Source: a virus. From it: a DNA stretch of 23,551 nucleotides. Location: IMG/VR virus record IMGVR_UViG_3300046836_000185, positions 1-23,551 of that record. The stretch is one strand, 5' to 3'. The number at the start of each line of letters is the position of its first letter. Within the stretch, counting starts at the first letter, position 1. A program made the translations under genes and the position numbers. The notes under the pieces are model-generated. The model did no database searches, was not told the origin of the DNA, and worked only from the letters and a program-made list of their open reading frames with translations. Below are positions 14,115 to 21,865 of the stretch, piece by piece.

Positions 14115-14642
14115 ATGCCCACGTCACCTAATGTTGCAAACTATCACATCGGCAAAGGTATCGTCAGCTTCAAGGAAGTCGGTGCTTCGACCTTCATCGA
14201 CCTCGGCAACGCGCCGAAGTTCATCTACACGCCGGCGGTCACGAAGAAGGAACACTTTTCCGCACGGGAGGGCGTCAAGACCAAGGACTTCACCGCCATC
14301 ACCCAGATCGGCGCGACCATCAAGGTAACGCTCGACGAGATCACCGGCGATAATCTTGCCATGTTTGCGCTTGCCACGTCGGGCACCGACACCGATGGCA
14401 ACGTCACCCTGTCCGGTCTGTCGAAGGCCGAGTTCACCGGTGACATCAAGGTGGTTGGCACCAACGATATCGGCCAGCAGGTCGACTTCCTCGCTACCGT
14501 CTCGTTCATCCCGGCCGGCGACTTCAGCTTCATCACCGACGCGGACGATTTCACGCTGATCGAACTCGAGGCCGAGGTGATGAAGAGCACGGCTGGCGAC
14601 TTCGGCATCTGGACGATCCGCGACGAAACACCATCGGCATAA
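14115..14642 (+). CDS. major tail tube protein
   Basis: 175 aa; GAGGAG (14100-14105) precedes the ATG, as expected for an abundant product. Sequence landmarks: NYHIGKGIVSFKEVG, FIDLGNAPKFIYTPAVTKKE, HFSAREGVKTKDFTAITQ, ATIKVTLDEITGDNLAMFAL and a C-terminal FTLIELEAEVMKS. These match tube proteins of siphoviruses, which polymerise as stacked hexamers around the tape measure. It lies between terminator and tail-chaperone genes, the standard order. Confidence 0.85.
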   Translation: MPTSPNVANYHIGKGIVSFKEVGASTFIDLGNAPKFIYTPAVTKKEHFSAREGVKTKDFTAITQIGATIKVTLDEITGDNLAMFALATSGTDTDGNVTLSGLSKAEFTGDIKVVGTNDIGQQVDFLATVSFIPAGDFSFITDADDFTLIELEAEVMKSTAGDFGIWTIRDETPSA

Positions 14643-14652
14643 GGACAACAGC

Positions 14653-15120
14653 ATGGCCGACCTATTGGACATAGCACCGTCGACGGCGGTCGAGGTGGTC
14701 AAGATCGATGGTGCGCGTGTCAAGGTGCGCGGCGTCTCGGTCGATGCCATCGCGTCGATCGTCGCGCGGTTTCCCGAGCTGAAAATGCTGGTCAACGGTG
14801 GCTTGGGCGATAATTTTTTGCCGCGGCTGATCGAGGGCTGCGGTGCGGCGATCGGGCCGATCATCGCGGCCGGGTGCGGCCACCTCGCCGACGAGACCTA
14901 TGAGCAGCATGCCGCCAAACTGCTACCGGAGCACCAGATGAAATTTCTCAAGGCCATTTTCGGACTGACCTTCCCAAACGGGATCGGCTCTTTCGTCGAG
15001 GCGCTGACGAGCCTCATCGGCGGGGGCGAAGGGGCAAAACCCGTGAAGGTCCGCTTGCGGAAATCGCACTTGCCGTCGTCGCCCTCGGCCGAAGCGGATT
15101 CCCGCCCGACTATGCAATGA
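14653..15120 (+). CDS. tail assembly chaperone (gpG-like), zero-frame product
   Basis: 155 aa from ATG 14653 (AAGGA upstream). The first ~128 residues are well-formed: ASIVARFPELKMLVNGG, IGPIIAAGCGHLADETYEQH, and HQMKFLKAIFGLTFPNGIGS. The end of the ORF (KPVKVRLRKSHLPSSPSAEA) turns into proline/serine-rich, low-complexity coding typical of a frame left after slippage. The size, position before the tape measure, and the open -1 frame overlapping its 3' end fit the G/GT chaperone pair of siphoviruses, which guide tape measure and tube assembly. Confidence 0.8.
   Translation: MADLLDIAPSTAVEVVKIDGARVKVRGVSVDAIASIVARFPELKMLVNGGLGDNFLPRLIEGCGAAIGPIIAAGCGHLADETYEQHAAKLLPEHQMKFLKAIFGLTFPNGIGSFVEALTSLIGGGEGAKPVKVRLRKSHLPSSPSAEADSRPTMQ
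15022..15048 (+). promoter_or_regulatory. probable programmed -1 ribosomal frameshift region in tail chaperone
   Basis: The codons here read GGG GGC GAA GGG GCA AAA CCC in the zero frame. The candidate slippery step is at GCA-AAA (15034-15039), where the A-site Lys tRNA can re-pair perfectly with AAA in the -1 frame; the P-site re-pairing is poor, so this is not a canonical heptamer. C-GGG-GGC at 15021-15027 is a second possibility. After this point the -1 frame becomes strongly protein-like while the zero frame becomes low-complexity. The exact slip site is therefore uncertain, the shift itself fairly likely. Confidence 0.55.
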
Positions 15121-15269
15121 CGCTAACGCCGCGTCAGGTTGCGGCCTACCTCGATCTGGGCGCGCAGCTCGACCGGATCGAACGGGCGAACGATCTCGCG
15201 ATCACGGCGATCGGGGCGCAGGGCGATGCGAAGGCGATCGAGAAGACACTCAAGGAATTGGGCGGGTGA
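15117..15269 (+). CDS. tail chaperone T-region (50 aa alone, or end of a ~205-aa frameshift product)
   Basis: From ATG 15117, which overlaps the chaperone stop (ATGA), this reads 50 aa: TPRQVAAYLDLGAQLDRIER then NDLAITAIGAQGDAKAIEK. The same frame is open upstream to 14904 and, from about 15048, encodes PLAEIALAVVALGRSGFPPD directly before this ATG, very like the T-part of G-T chaperones in alphaproteobacterial phages. There is no ATG, GTG or TTG in this frame between 14904 and 15116, so that upstream part can only be made by a -1 shift from the 14653 gene. The fusion would be about 205 aa. Independent expression of the 50-aa form by coupling is also possible. Confidence 0.7.
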   Translation: MTLTPRQVAAYLDLGAQLDRIERANDLAITAIGAQGDAKAIEKTLKELGG

Positions 15270-15281
15270 AATGGTTGGGCG

Positions 15282-15503
15282 TTATCTACCACCCTTGCGT
15301 TCGCTGGCCGCGCGGCCACCGCAGCGATGACCAAGGGCATCGATGTCATTCGGTTTTTGGCATCGTCCGGTCGCAGATGCTGAAGTCGCAATATGATTGC
15401 CGGCTTGGTGCGGGTTTGGCTGGTGATTGGTCACCCTTCCATCACCACAAGCAGCCAGTGAAAGCACTAATCCGATGCCGCATGTCCAGCATATGAATTT
15501 CAT
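15282..15503 (-). CDS. small lipoprotein, probable phage moron
   Basis: 73 aa on the minus strand, inside a longer minus frame whose upstream part is a shadow of the 15582 gene. The start chosen gives a clear lipoprotein signal: MKFIC, hydrophobic GIGLVLSL, and a lipobox LAAC with Cys19 as the lipidated residue; Gly at +2 allows outer-membrane sorting. The mature part is short, polar, and ends with CQKPNDIDALGHRCGGRAAS, a two-cysteine motif (C48, C61) that I recall from small secreted proteins of Bradyrhizobium-like bacteria and their prophages. It is convergent with the tail chaperone gene (12 bases apart) and divergent from the next tail gene. Opposite orientation within a late operon suggests it is transcribed separately, as in a lysogen. 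Function unknown. Confidence 0.72.
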   Translation of the reverse strand: MKFICWTCGIGLVLSLAACGDGRVTNHQPNPHQAGNHIATSASATGRCQKPNDIDALGHRCGGRAASERKGGR

Positions 15504-15544
15504 GGCAATTTTGGTAGCCGATCCGGCAAAGCCCGTCCTGTCGT

Positions 15545-15574
15545 TTCGTGCCACACATTTGTTCATTCGTGCCA
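15545..15574. repeat. two 9-bp direct repeats, 21-bp spacing, between divergent genes
   Basis: TTCGTGCCA occurs at 15545-15553 and again at 15566-15574 (TGGCACGAA on the minus strand). The 21-bp period is two helical turns, so both copies would face the same side of the DNA. They lie in the 78-bp gap between the minus-strand lipoprotein gene and the plus-strand gene at 15582. An operator or activator site for the lipoprotein gene is a reasonable inference; no clear -35/-10 pair was seen. Confidence 0.5.
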
Positions 15575-15581
15575 AATTGAC

Positions 15582-16118
15582 ATGAACCTCGTCTTTTCCG
15601 CGCAAGAAGGGGCCATGCGGCAACTGATCGACGAGATCGAGAGCCAGATTGACGAGGCCAGGGCTGGCGCCGTGCAGGACGTGGCCGCGCTTGCGGTAGC
15701 ACAGGGCCGGGCGAATATCGCATCCGCCGGCTTTCCCGCATCGTGGCAGGCGGGGCTGAAGTCGAAATTCTTCCCGAATGAGGGCGGCGATCCGGCGGCT
15801 CTGATCTTTGATACCACGCCATTCGCGGGAGTGTTCGAGCGCGGCGCCACAATCGCCGGCCGGCCGCTGCTGTGGTTGCCGCTCGAGCGGAACCTGCCGG
15901 CGGGCATTCATACGCCGCGCGCATACGGAGGCAGGTTGGTGTCGGTAAACGTCGCAGGCAAGCCGCCACTGCTGTTCGACGCGGCCAGGCGGGAGTTGGG
16001 GCCGCTGTTCGTGGGCGTGCGCCAGGTCAATATCCGCAAGCGGTTCGATCTCTATCGCATTTTTGCACAGGCAGCGGCGCAGATGCAGGAATTCTATAAC
16101 AAACGGATCAAGGGTTAA
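15582..16118 (+). CDS. DUF6441-family phage protein, neck/tail assembly region
   Basis: 178 aa from ATG 15582; an ATG at 15615 (MRQLIDEIE) is an alternative start. Features include an N-terminal helix, FPASWQAGLKSKFFPNEGGD, AALIFDTTPFAGVFERGATI, PLLWLPLERNLPAGIH, and a late block LFVGVRQVNIRKRFDLYRI followed by EFYNKRIKG. These are the landmarks of the DUF6441-type proteins that sit just before tape-measure genes in many alphaproteobacterial prophages. Function is unassigned; position suggests tail completion or assembly. Its stop overlaps the tape measure start (TAATG). It is separated from the chaperone gene by the antisense lipoprotein gene. Confidence 0.75.
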   Translation: MNLVFSAQEGAMRQLIDEIESQIDEARAGAVQDVAALAVAQGRANIASAGFPASWQAGLKSKFFPNEGGDPAALIFDTTPFAGVFERGATIAGRPLLWLPLERNLPAGIHTPRAYGGRLVSVNVAGKPPLLFDAARRELGPLFVGVRQVNIRKRFDLYRIFAQAAAQMQEFYNKRIKG

Positions 16119-18325
16119 TGGCCACGATCAGCCAGCGCATCAGCCTCGATGGCGCCGAGCAAGTCAAGAAACAGCTTGCCGAGATCGGCGACGCTGGCGA
16201 AAAGTCGGTAACCCAAATCCAGACTGCCGCCGACAAATCGGACGTATTCAGCAAGCTCGCCGAATCGGCCGCGAAGCTGAGCGACGCGATTGCGCCGCTC
16301 TCGGCCGCGATTGCCAAGCTGACGGAGGCCACAGGCGGTGCCGCAGAGTCGGCGCAGAAGTTCGGCGAGGTTGTAGATGCGACCGCCGAGGGCCTTACCA
16401 AGCTCGCGGATGAAGGCAGCAAGGCCGCCGAAGCCATCAAAGCCATCGATGATGCAAGCCAGAAGGCGAACGAAAACGTTACGAAGTCGGCGGAGACTGC
16501 CGACAAGTCTTCAACTTCTCATGTCGGCCTCGCTCTCGCGGCGGTCAAGGCCGGCGCCGCGGTGGTGTCGGTCGGCCAGGCAGCGACGGCGACTGCCGCC
16601 GCGGTGGAGGGCGCCGCGGCGGCGACCACGACGGCCGGGGCTTCTATTATAGGGGCAACCGCGGCGGTCGGGACGTTCGCCATTGCTCTTGGTAGTGTAC
16701 TCGCTGGCGCGATTGGTGCGGTCGTGGCTGGCTTGGCAACCGTTTCTGCTGCGGTAGAGAAGGCTACCAACGAATATGAACAACTGAATCACACCCTGCT
16801 AGTGTTGTCGCAGACAACTGCGACCTCTTTTGAATCCTTACAACTCGGTACCGCGGCGCTCGAGCAGATCGGCATCAAGACGGAAACCGCGCGCAACGCG
16901 GTTGTGAAGCTCGATGAAACGCTGAAAGGTTTAGATCCTGGCGAGAAGCTCAAGGCATCGGCAGACGCGGTACTGCAGGCCGAGAAGGCGATGTTGGAGG
17001 CACAACTGGCCGCTGCTGGGCTTCGCGACAATTGGAGAGAGGCGGTTATAGCGGGCCAGCGCCTTGCGTTCGTCAATCAACAACTCGCCGATGGGCTGAC
17101 CGCACAGGGGCAAGCCGATAAGGCCGCAAGCGAGGCATCCACGCAATTGGCCACTGCCCAAGCCAATCAACTCGAGAAAGTCATTGCGCTCATCAAGCAG
17201 ATCGAAGCGGGGCAGAAGGGGATCCAGTTCGACGAGGCGACGACGGCGGCGACCAAGATCGATGCGCTCAATGTCCGGCTCAAACAGGTGAAGGATACGA
17301 CCGGCGACGCCCGGCAGGAGTTCTTGAAGATCATCGCCAATATCGCATCGCTCAAGGATGCCATTGCGTTCGGAGCGACGGTCGGGTTTTCCGCCGACGA
17401 CGTTGATCGCATCCGCCGGTTCGGCGGCGAAGCCAGCAAGATCCCCGACCTGTTCCAACGGATCAGCGAGTCCGGCGCGCTGATCGGCCCGGCGGTCAGC
17501 CAATCTCTCGACGAGATGCGCACCAGCACGCAGAACGTCGAGAATGCCTGGACACGGTTGATGGCGACGTTCGATACGACGGTTTTCACCCGGATCGACG
17601 CCGCCATCAGCACGACGTTGAACAACATCGCGGCGATGGTCCTCAACGCGACGGCAGCCGTTTTTGAAGCTGTTAATACGGCGTTCGATCAAATCGGGAC
17701 GCTGCTTGCTCATTCCGTCGAGGGCTGGGGCCTCATTTTCAGCAGCCTCGGCAGCATGATCGAATCTGCGTTCAGCGGCATCTGGGACAGTTTGACCAGC
17801 GGCGCCTCGGCGGCCATCAACATGGTCTCCGGCCTGATTGATAGGCTGATCGCCAAGCTCAACGCGGCGTGGGAGACGCTCAAGAACATCGTCGGGCTGG
17901 GCGGCAGCCCTGCCACCGGCGGCGGCGGTTCCGGCTTCGCGGCCGGCGGCCTGCTCGGCGGCAGCGGCAGCGGCACGTCGGACAGCAACCTCGCCTGGGT
18001 GTCGCGCGGCGAGTACATCACGCCTGCGCGGGCGGTGGCGCAGCCCGGCGTGCTGGCGTTCCTCGAGGCGCTGCGCCGCTCGGGCGGCAACCTAGCCGCC
18101 GTGCTCGACGGCATGGGCCGGTTTGCGCTCGGCGGCCTGGTGCGAACGCCCATCGCGATTCCGGCGTTCGCCGGCGGCGGCATGAACCATGTCACCATCC
18201 AGTTTCCCGGCCTGCCCGAGATTACAGGCTTGCGCGCGTCGTCTGGCGTGGTCGACGAATTGCGCCATGCCGCGGCGCTGGCGCAGGTGCGCTCGGGCGG
18301 CCGAAAGCCGAGCCGGTATTCCTGA
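16118..18325 (+). CDS. tail tape measure protein
   Basis: 735 aa, the longest tail protein in the window, directly overlapping its neighbours. Residues 1-130 are charged helical repeats (AEQVKKQLAEIGDAGEK and similar), typical of coiled-coil tape measures. Residues ~135-213 are a long Ala/Gly/Val-rich hydrophobic stretch likely to enter the host membrane during DNA entry. The middle is helical and polar. The C-terminus has the usual glycine-rich block (GGGGSGFAAGGLLGGSGSG) followed by LAWVSRGEYITPARAV, found in many siphovirus tape measures. At about 0.15 nm per residue it predicts a ~110-nm tail. No lytic enzyme domain is seen. Confidence 0.9.
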   Translation: MATISQRISLDGAEQVKKQLAEIGDAGEKSVTQIQTAADKSDVFSKLAESAAKLSDAIAPLSAAIAKLTEATGGAAESAQKFGEVVDATAEGLTKLADEGSKAAEAIKAIDDASQKANENVTKSAETADKSSTSHVGLALAAVKAGAAVVSVGQAATATAAAVEGAAAATTTAGASIIGATAAVGTFAIALGSVLAGAIGAVVAGLATVSAAVEKATNEYEQLNHTLLVLSQTTATSFESLQLGTAALEQIGIKTETARNAVVKLDETLKGLDPGEKLKASADAVLQAEKAMLEAQLAAAGLRDNWREAVIAGQRLAFVNQQLADGLTAQGQADKAASEASTQLATAQANQLEKVIALIKQIEAGQKGIQFDEATTAATKIDALNVRLKQVKDTTGDARQEFLKIIANIASLKDAIAFGATVGFSADDVDRIRRFGGEASKIPDLFQRISESGALIGPAVSQSLDEMRTSTQNVENAWTRLMATFDTTVFTRIDAAISTTLNNIAAMVLNATAAVFEAVNTAFDQIGTLLAHSVEGWGLIFSSLGSMIESAFSGIWDSLTSGASAAINMVSGLIDRLIAKLNAAWETLKNIVGLGGSPATGGGGSGFAAGGLLGGSGSGTSDSNLAWVSRGEYITPARAVAQPGVLAFLEALRRSGGNLAAVLDGMGRFALGGLVRTPIAIPAFAGGGMNHVTIQFPGLPEITGLRASSGVVDELRHAAALAQVRSGGRKPSRYS

Positions 18326-18702
18326 TGCCTGCCTATACTTTGCTGGCGATCGATGGCATCGATTTCAGCCAGTACGCCGTCCGCGGCATCACCATGACGC
18401 TGGCGCCGATCGACCAGGCGAAAAATGTGGCGCGCGATTGCCGCGGTGCGCTGGCGGACATCTCGGTGGCGCAGTTCCGTCAGTACAAGGTCACGGTAAC
18501 CTGCACTGATCATGAGGCGCCAGAGCTGACCGACGTATGGCCGGGGCAGGACATCACCATCAACTGCATTCCCGGTCTCGGCGCCGCCAATGCGACCGGC
18601 GACGTGCTGACCATTTTGGCCAAGGTAACGGCGTGGAACACCTCGCGCGACGAATGGGCGGCCGAAGTGGCGTGGCAGCTCGAGGCCGAGCAGCGAGTCT
18701 GA
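18325..18702 (+). CDS. hypothetical phage tail protein, 125 aa
   Basis: ATG 18325 overlaps the tape measure stop (TGATG); longer upstream frames are shadows. Beta-rich protein: YTLLAIDGIDFSQYAVRGIT, LAPIDQAKNVARDCRGALAD, a middle with YKVTVTCTDHEAPELTDVWP, and an end with KVTAWNTSRDEWAAEVAWQL. No named family recognised. The position just after the tape measure and the size suggest a distal tail or tip component. Confidence 0.7.
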   Translation: MPAYTLLAIDGIDFSQYAVRGITMTLAPIDQAKNVARDCRGALADISVAQFRQYKVTVTCTDHEAPELTDVWPGQDITINCIPGLGAANATGDVLTILAKVTAWNTSRDEWAAEVAWQLEAEQRV

Positions 18703-18705
18703 TCG

Positions 18706-20652
18706 ATGCCGGCTGGCCTGCCGTATTTTGCCTGGATCGATCCGGGCGAGACCGCATTTCTGCCCGAACATATGCGCTGGGACGAGCAGGTTTATTCGTT
18801 CACGCTCAAGCAGGACGAGGGCGACCCGGCGAGCCTGACAGCGGTGGTGCGCCGGCCGCGCAACGACGCCGGCGACGCGATCGGCCTGCTCGGACCCGGC
18901 CGCAAGATCTGGGCGTGGTTTGCGCTCGACTGCGGGCCGGACCTGATCAGGTTTCGCGGTCGCCTGGTCGGTGTTCCGACGAGCATATTCGAGGAGCTGG
19001 TGACGCTGGAATTCGTCGCGCGGCCGGTCGATCTCGTGGCGCAGAAGGCAGCCCTGGCCGATACGCTGCGTGTGCTGCCGTACTACGACGAGGTGGTGAT
19101 CGACCCGACGCGGCGCAGCGATCCCGAGGTCGTGCTCGAGGGTTACAGCAAGGTCTGGCACTACGACCGCGAAACGCATGTGCTGACCGTGTCGGACGAG
19201 GTCACCGGCGAGGACGGCCTGGTCGAGTTCGACGGCGCGAGCGAAGGCGGCAAGGTTCTGTATGATGGTCTCGGCCTCACGCTGACCAGCGGGCCACTGG
19301 CGCGTGTCGATGTCACGGCCGAATATACCTGGACGCAGCAGGCGCAGGGCGGCGTCGACCTGACCAAGTATCTGGTCTCGAATTGGCCCGAAGCTGGTCC
19401 CAACTACGTCACGTCGTACACGTTCGCGGCCGACAACTGGCCGAAGGCCGGCGCCGGCATCGGCGACGGCTGGGTAGTCAACGAGGCCACCGCCGTCTCG
19501 CCGTTCGATTACACGGTGAAAAGCAAAGTGAAGGGCAGCACGCTCAAGGTCGTTTTCCCGGATACCTCGTGGTTCGGGCCGTCGACCGTGACCACGACCT
19601 ACAGCGAAACGCGCACGTCTTTCGCCGAGCCACCCGGTTCGCTGGGCTATACCGAGCCGCCTCAAACGAACGTCCAATGGACCGAGAAGCCCGATGTGGT
19701 CAGCGATTACGGCACATCCACCTATATCGCATCCTTCACGCGTAGCTTTTCGCAAAACACGAACGTGCTGGCGCTGAACTACACAATCCCGACGCTGGTG
19801 GCCGGCTATACGGCTAATCGGCAAGCCACCGAGGTCGTGTCGTTTTCCTTGTATGCCGATGTGCAGCCGGTGCTGACCGATCCCGACGACGGCGAGGCGC
19901 TGGTGATCAACGATATCAAGTCGGTCAATCTGAGCGAACCGATCAGTGACGGGAGTGTGCCAATCGTCGATCCGCGGCGCCGGTCCTACATTGCGACCGA
20001 GCGCGGTAACCGCAGCCTCGAGCATCTGATCGCGCTGGCGCGGGCACACCTGTTGCAGCGGGCGCGGGTGGTGGAGATTGCATTTGCGCCGAAGCTCGCG
20101 CGCATGGCGGAAATCACCTTGCGCAAGAATGCCTTTCTGATCGAGCCGCGGGTCGGCGAGGCACTCGGCAAGATCATCGGCTATTCGCTGGCGCTGAACG
20201 GCGCGGATGGTCGGATCAATTGCCTGGTGCGCATCGGCTGCGCCGTTGGTTACGGCGGCTCGGCGGTCGCCGCCGGCGGGGAACCGACCTACTGCGATAT
20301 CAACTACACGGGTGCGGACTACCAGCAGTTTACCGGCCGCATCGTGCTGTTCGACACCTCGGTCGGCTATCAGCCGCCGAATGCGGACCCGAACGATGAT
20401 GGGCTCAACTTCCTGTCAACGTTGCGCGCCGAGGACGTGATTGAGATTCCGCTTGTGGTCGAGAATCCAGCATCGGTGCAGGCCGCCCACGTCGCCCTGC
20501 TGCCACACGACATGGTGTCGGACGAACTCAAGAAGGTTGAGACCCGCGCGACGTTCAAGCTCAAGAGCATGACCCGGCAATTTTCCAGCCCGTACGAGCT
20601 GCAGGTCACCGATCTGCAGATCCCGACCGGCTATGACCTCGAGGCGGTGTGA
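18706..20652 (+). CDS. tail tip / baseplate hub candidate
   Basis: 648 aa from ATG 18706, 3 bases after the previous stop. The first ~120 residues (FAWIDPGETAFLPEHMRWDE, then TLKQDEGDPASLTAVVRRPR and FRGRLVGVPTSIFEELVTLE) look like a hub N-terminal domain. A long beta-rich middle is Thr/Ser/Tyr-rich and includes two WPxAG-type repeats (NWPEAGPNYV and NWPKAGAGIG). The C-terminal part has LEHLIALARAHLLQRARVVE and IIGYSLALNGADGRINCLVR, reminiscent of tail hub barrels. Proteins of this plan occur at this place in rhizobial prophages. It probably nucleates tail assembly and holds the receptor-binding proteins; this is position-based. Confidence 0.7.
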   Translation: MPAGLPYFAWIDPGETAFLPEHMRWDEQVYSFTLKQDEGDPASLTAVVRRPRNDAGDAIGLLGPGRKIWAWFALDCGPDLIRFRGRLVGVPTSIFEELVTLEFVARPVDLVAQKAALADTLRVLPYYDEVVIDPTRRSDPEVVLEGYSKVWHYDRETHVLTVSDEVTGEDGLVEFDGASEGGKVLYDGLGLTLTSGPLARVDVTAEYTWTQQAQGGVDLTKYLVSNWPEAGPNYVTSYTFAADNWPKAGAGIGDGWVVNEATAVSPFDYTVKSKVKGSTLKVVFPDTSWFGPSTVTTTYSETRTSFAEPPGSLGYTEPPQTNVQWTEKPDVVSDYGTSTYIASFTRSFSQNTNVLALNYTIPTLVAGYTANRQATEVVSFSLYADVQPVLTDPDDGEALVINDIKSVNLSEPISDGSVPIVDPRRRSYIATERGNRSLEHLIALARAHLLQRARVVEIAFAPKLARMAEITLRKNAFLIEPRVGEALGKIIGYSLALNGADGRINCLVRIGCAVGYGGSAVAAGGEPTYCDINYTGADYQQFTGRIVLFDTSVGYQPPNADPNDDGLNFLSTLRAEDVIEIPLVVENPASVQAAHVALLPHDMVSDELKKVETRATFKLKSMTRQFSSPYELQVTDLQIPTGYDLEAV

Positions 20653-21068
20653 TGGGTTTCGAGGTTATTGTCCGCCCGGCAGTTTTCCCGAGCATCCGAC
20701 CCGCGCCTGCGCGCGTGCTCGCGCCATCTGGTAGCGATCCAACGCAAGGGCTCGCCATTCTGAGCGGCGGCGGCGGGAAATTCGTCGGGCTCTCGTATAG
20801 TTGGAATGTGAGCGTATCGCGCGCGGGAACGCAGCAAGAAACGCGCCGGCAATTCGATACGCAGCGGGTCTATCAGGTAGATGGCAAGGGCAATATCAAC
20901 CAAAACAACTATGTCGATGTGGAACAGTTGAAGAAGATAACATTTAGAGAAGAAGGCGATCCGATACATACGTCCTACGTATCGCCGCCGAATCCCGACA
21001 ATGTCAAAACGATCGCGGCGGACGTAACTAGAGACGCCGGCGGCGACTCAACAACCGGCGCCCCATGA
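20652..21068 (+). CDS. hypothetical phage tail protein, 138 aa
   Basis: ATG 20652 overlaps the hub stop (TGATG). Features: VIVRPAVFPSIRPAPARVLA, then a glycine patch (SGGGGKFVGLSYSWNVSVSR) and a polar second half (NINQNNYVDVEQLKKITFRE). No family recognised. The second half (about 20860-21010) is clearly less GC-rich than the genes before it, suggesting a mixed origin. It lies between the hub and receptor-binding candidates, so a tip accessory role is likely. Confidence 0.65.
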   Translation: MGFEVIVRPAVFPSIRPAPARVLAPSGSDPTQGLAILSGGGGKFVGLSYSWNVSVSRAGTQQETRRQFDTQRVYQVDGKGNINQNNYVDVEQLKKITFREEGDPIHTSYVSPPNPDNVKTIAADVTRDAGGDSTTGAP

Positions 21069-21865
21069 CAATCATCTACGTCACGACAGGCGCATGGGGC
21101 ACTGGCACCGGCACACCCAACAGCGCCGGCCAGGTCGACGGCAACTTTTACGACGTTGACCAGCGCATCGTCGCCCTGAACGCCGACCTGGCCGAAGGCA
21201 AGCGCATCGAGAGCGTCAGCTATACCGACACCAACATGACGTTCCATTTCACCGATGGAACGACGCAGACCATTCCGCTTCCGATCGCTGTCATCACCTA
21301 CGCCGGGCAGTGGACGAACGGCACGCCATATACCCGCGGCGATATGGTGTCGGTTCGTGCGCGCGGCATGTACCAGGTGCTCGTCGATCATACTACGCCG
21401 CCGCTGCCGGCGGTGTTTGATCCGGCCGCAACCGATGGCAGCGGCAATCCGCTCTATTCGTTTTGGATGCCGCTCTATGATGTGAATTATGACGCCGCGA
21501 TCTTCGTGCCAGGCAGCATTCAGCGCGAACCGGACGAGGTGTTGTTTCAGGCCGTTGCCAACCGGACGATGCGCTTGGCGAGCGGTAGTGGCCACTGCTA
21601 TGCCTATCTGGACATCGGAAACGATGGGACAGGGGCCGCCGACATAATCCTGTCGATCCAACATAACCGGATCGAGATCGGGACCATCACGTTTGTCGCC
21701 GGTGGCGAGATCGACAGCGATGGCGGGCAACCGGGTACATTCAACATTCCGACCTTCGCCGATTTTGCCGAGGGCGACACCTACGCGATCCGGGTCACGC
21801 AATCCGACAACGCTGAGCCGTCTGGGTTGTCGGTGACATTGCCGTTCTTGCGCACTGATATCTAA
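21065..21865 (+). CDS. tail tip protein with carbohydrate-binding-like segment
   Basis: 266 aa from ATG 21065 (overlaps previous stop, ATGA). The N-terminus is a short phage-tail collar-like region (AGQVDGNFYDVDQRIVALNA). Residues 79-110 show the pattern YAGQWTNGTPYTRGDMVSVR then GMYQVLVDHT, as in small carbohydrate-binding modules often found in phage tips and also seen in the collagen-like protein at 9789. The rest is beta-rich (LYSFWMPLYDVNYDAAIF, CYAYLDIGNDGTGAADIIL). It likely contacts the host surface; the receptor is unknown. Confidence 0.7.
   Translation: MTIIYVTTGAWGTGTGTPNSAGQVDGNFYDVDQRIVALNADLAEGKRIESVSYTDTNMTFHFTDGTTQTIPLPIAVITYAGQWTNGTPYTRGDMVSVRARGMYQVLVDHTTPPLPAVFDPAATDGSGNPLYSFWMPLYDVNYDAAIFVPGSIQREPDEVLFQAVANRTMRLASGSGHCYAYLDIGNDGTGAADIILSIQHNRIEIGTITFVAGGEIDSDGGQPGTFNIPTFADFAEGDTYAIRVTQSDNAEPSGLSVTLPFLRTDI

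Noticed and set aside
15266-15496. Plus-strand 76-aa frame from a GTG overlapping the tail chaperone T-region stop
   Set aside because: Its protein has no sensible features, while the minus strand of the same bases encodes a lipobox and a recognisable cysteine motif.
15545-15574. Sigma-54 type promoter on the minus strand
   Set aside because: TGGCACG is present twice but neither is followed by a GC-containing -12 block at the required distance.
17710-20049. 779-aa open frame on the minus strand across the tape measure and hub genes
   Set aside because: It lies opposite two clear genes, has Arg/His/Asp-rich composition typical of antisense frames in GC-rich DNA, and shows no domain.
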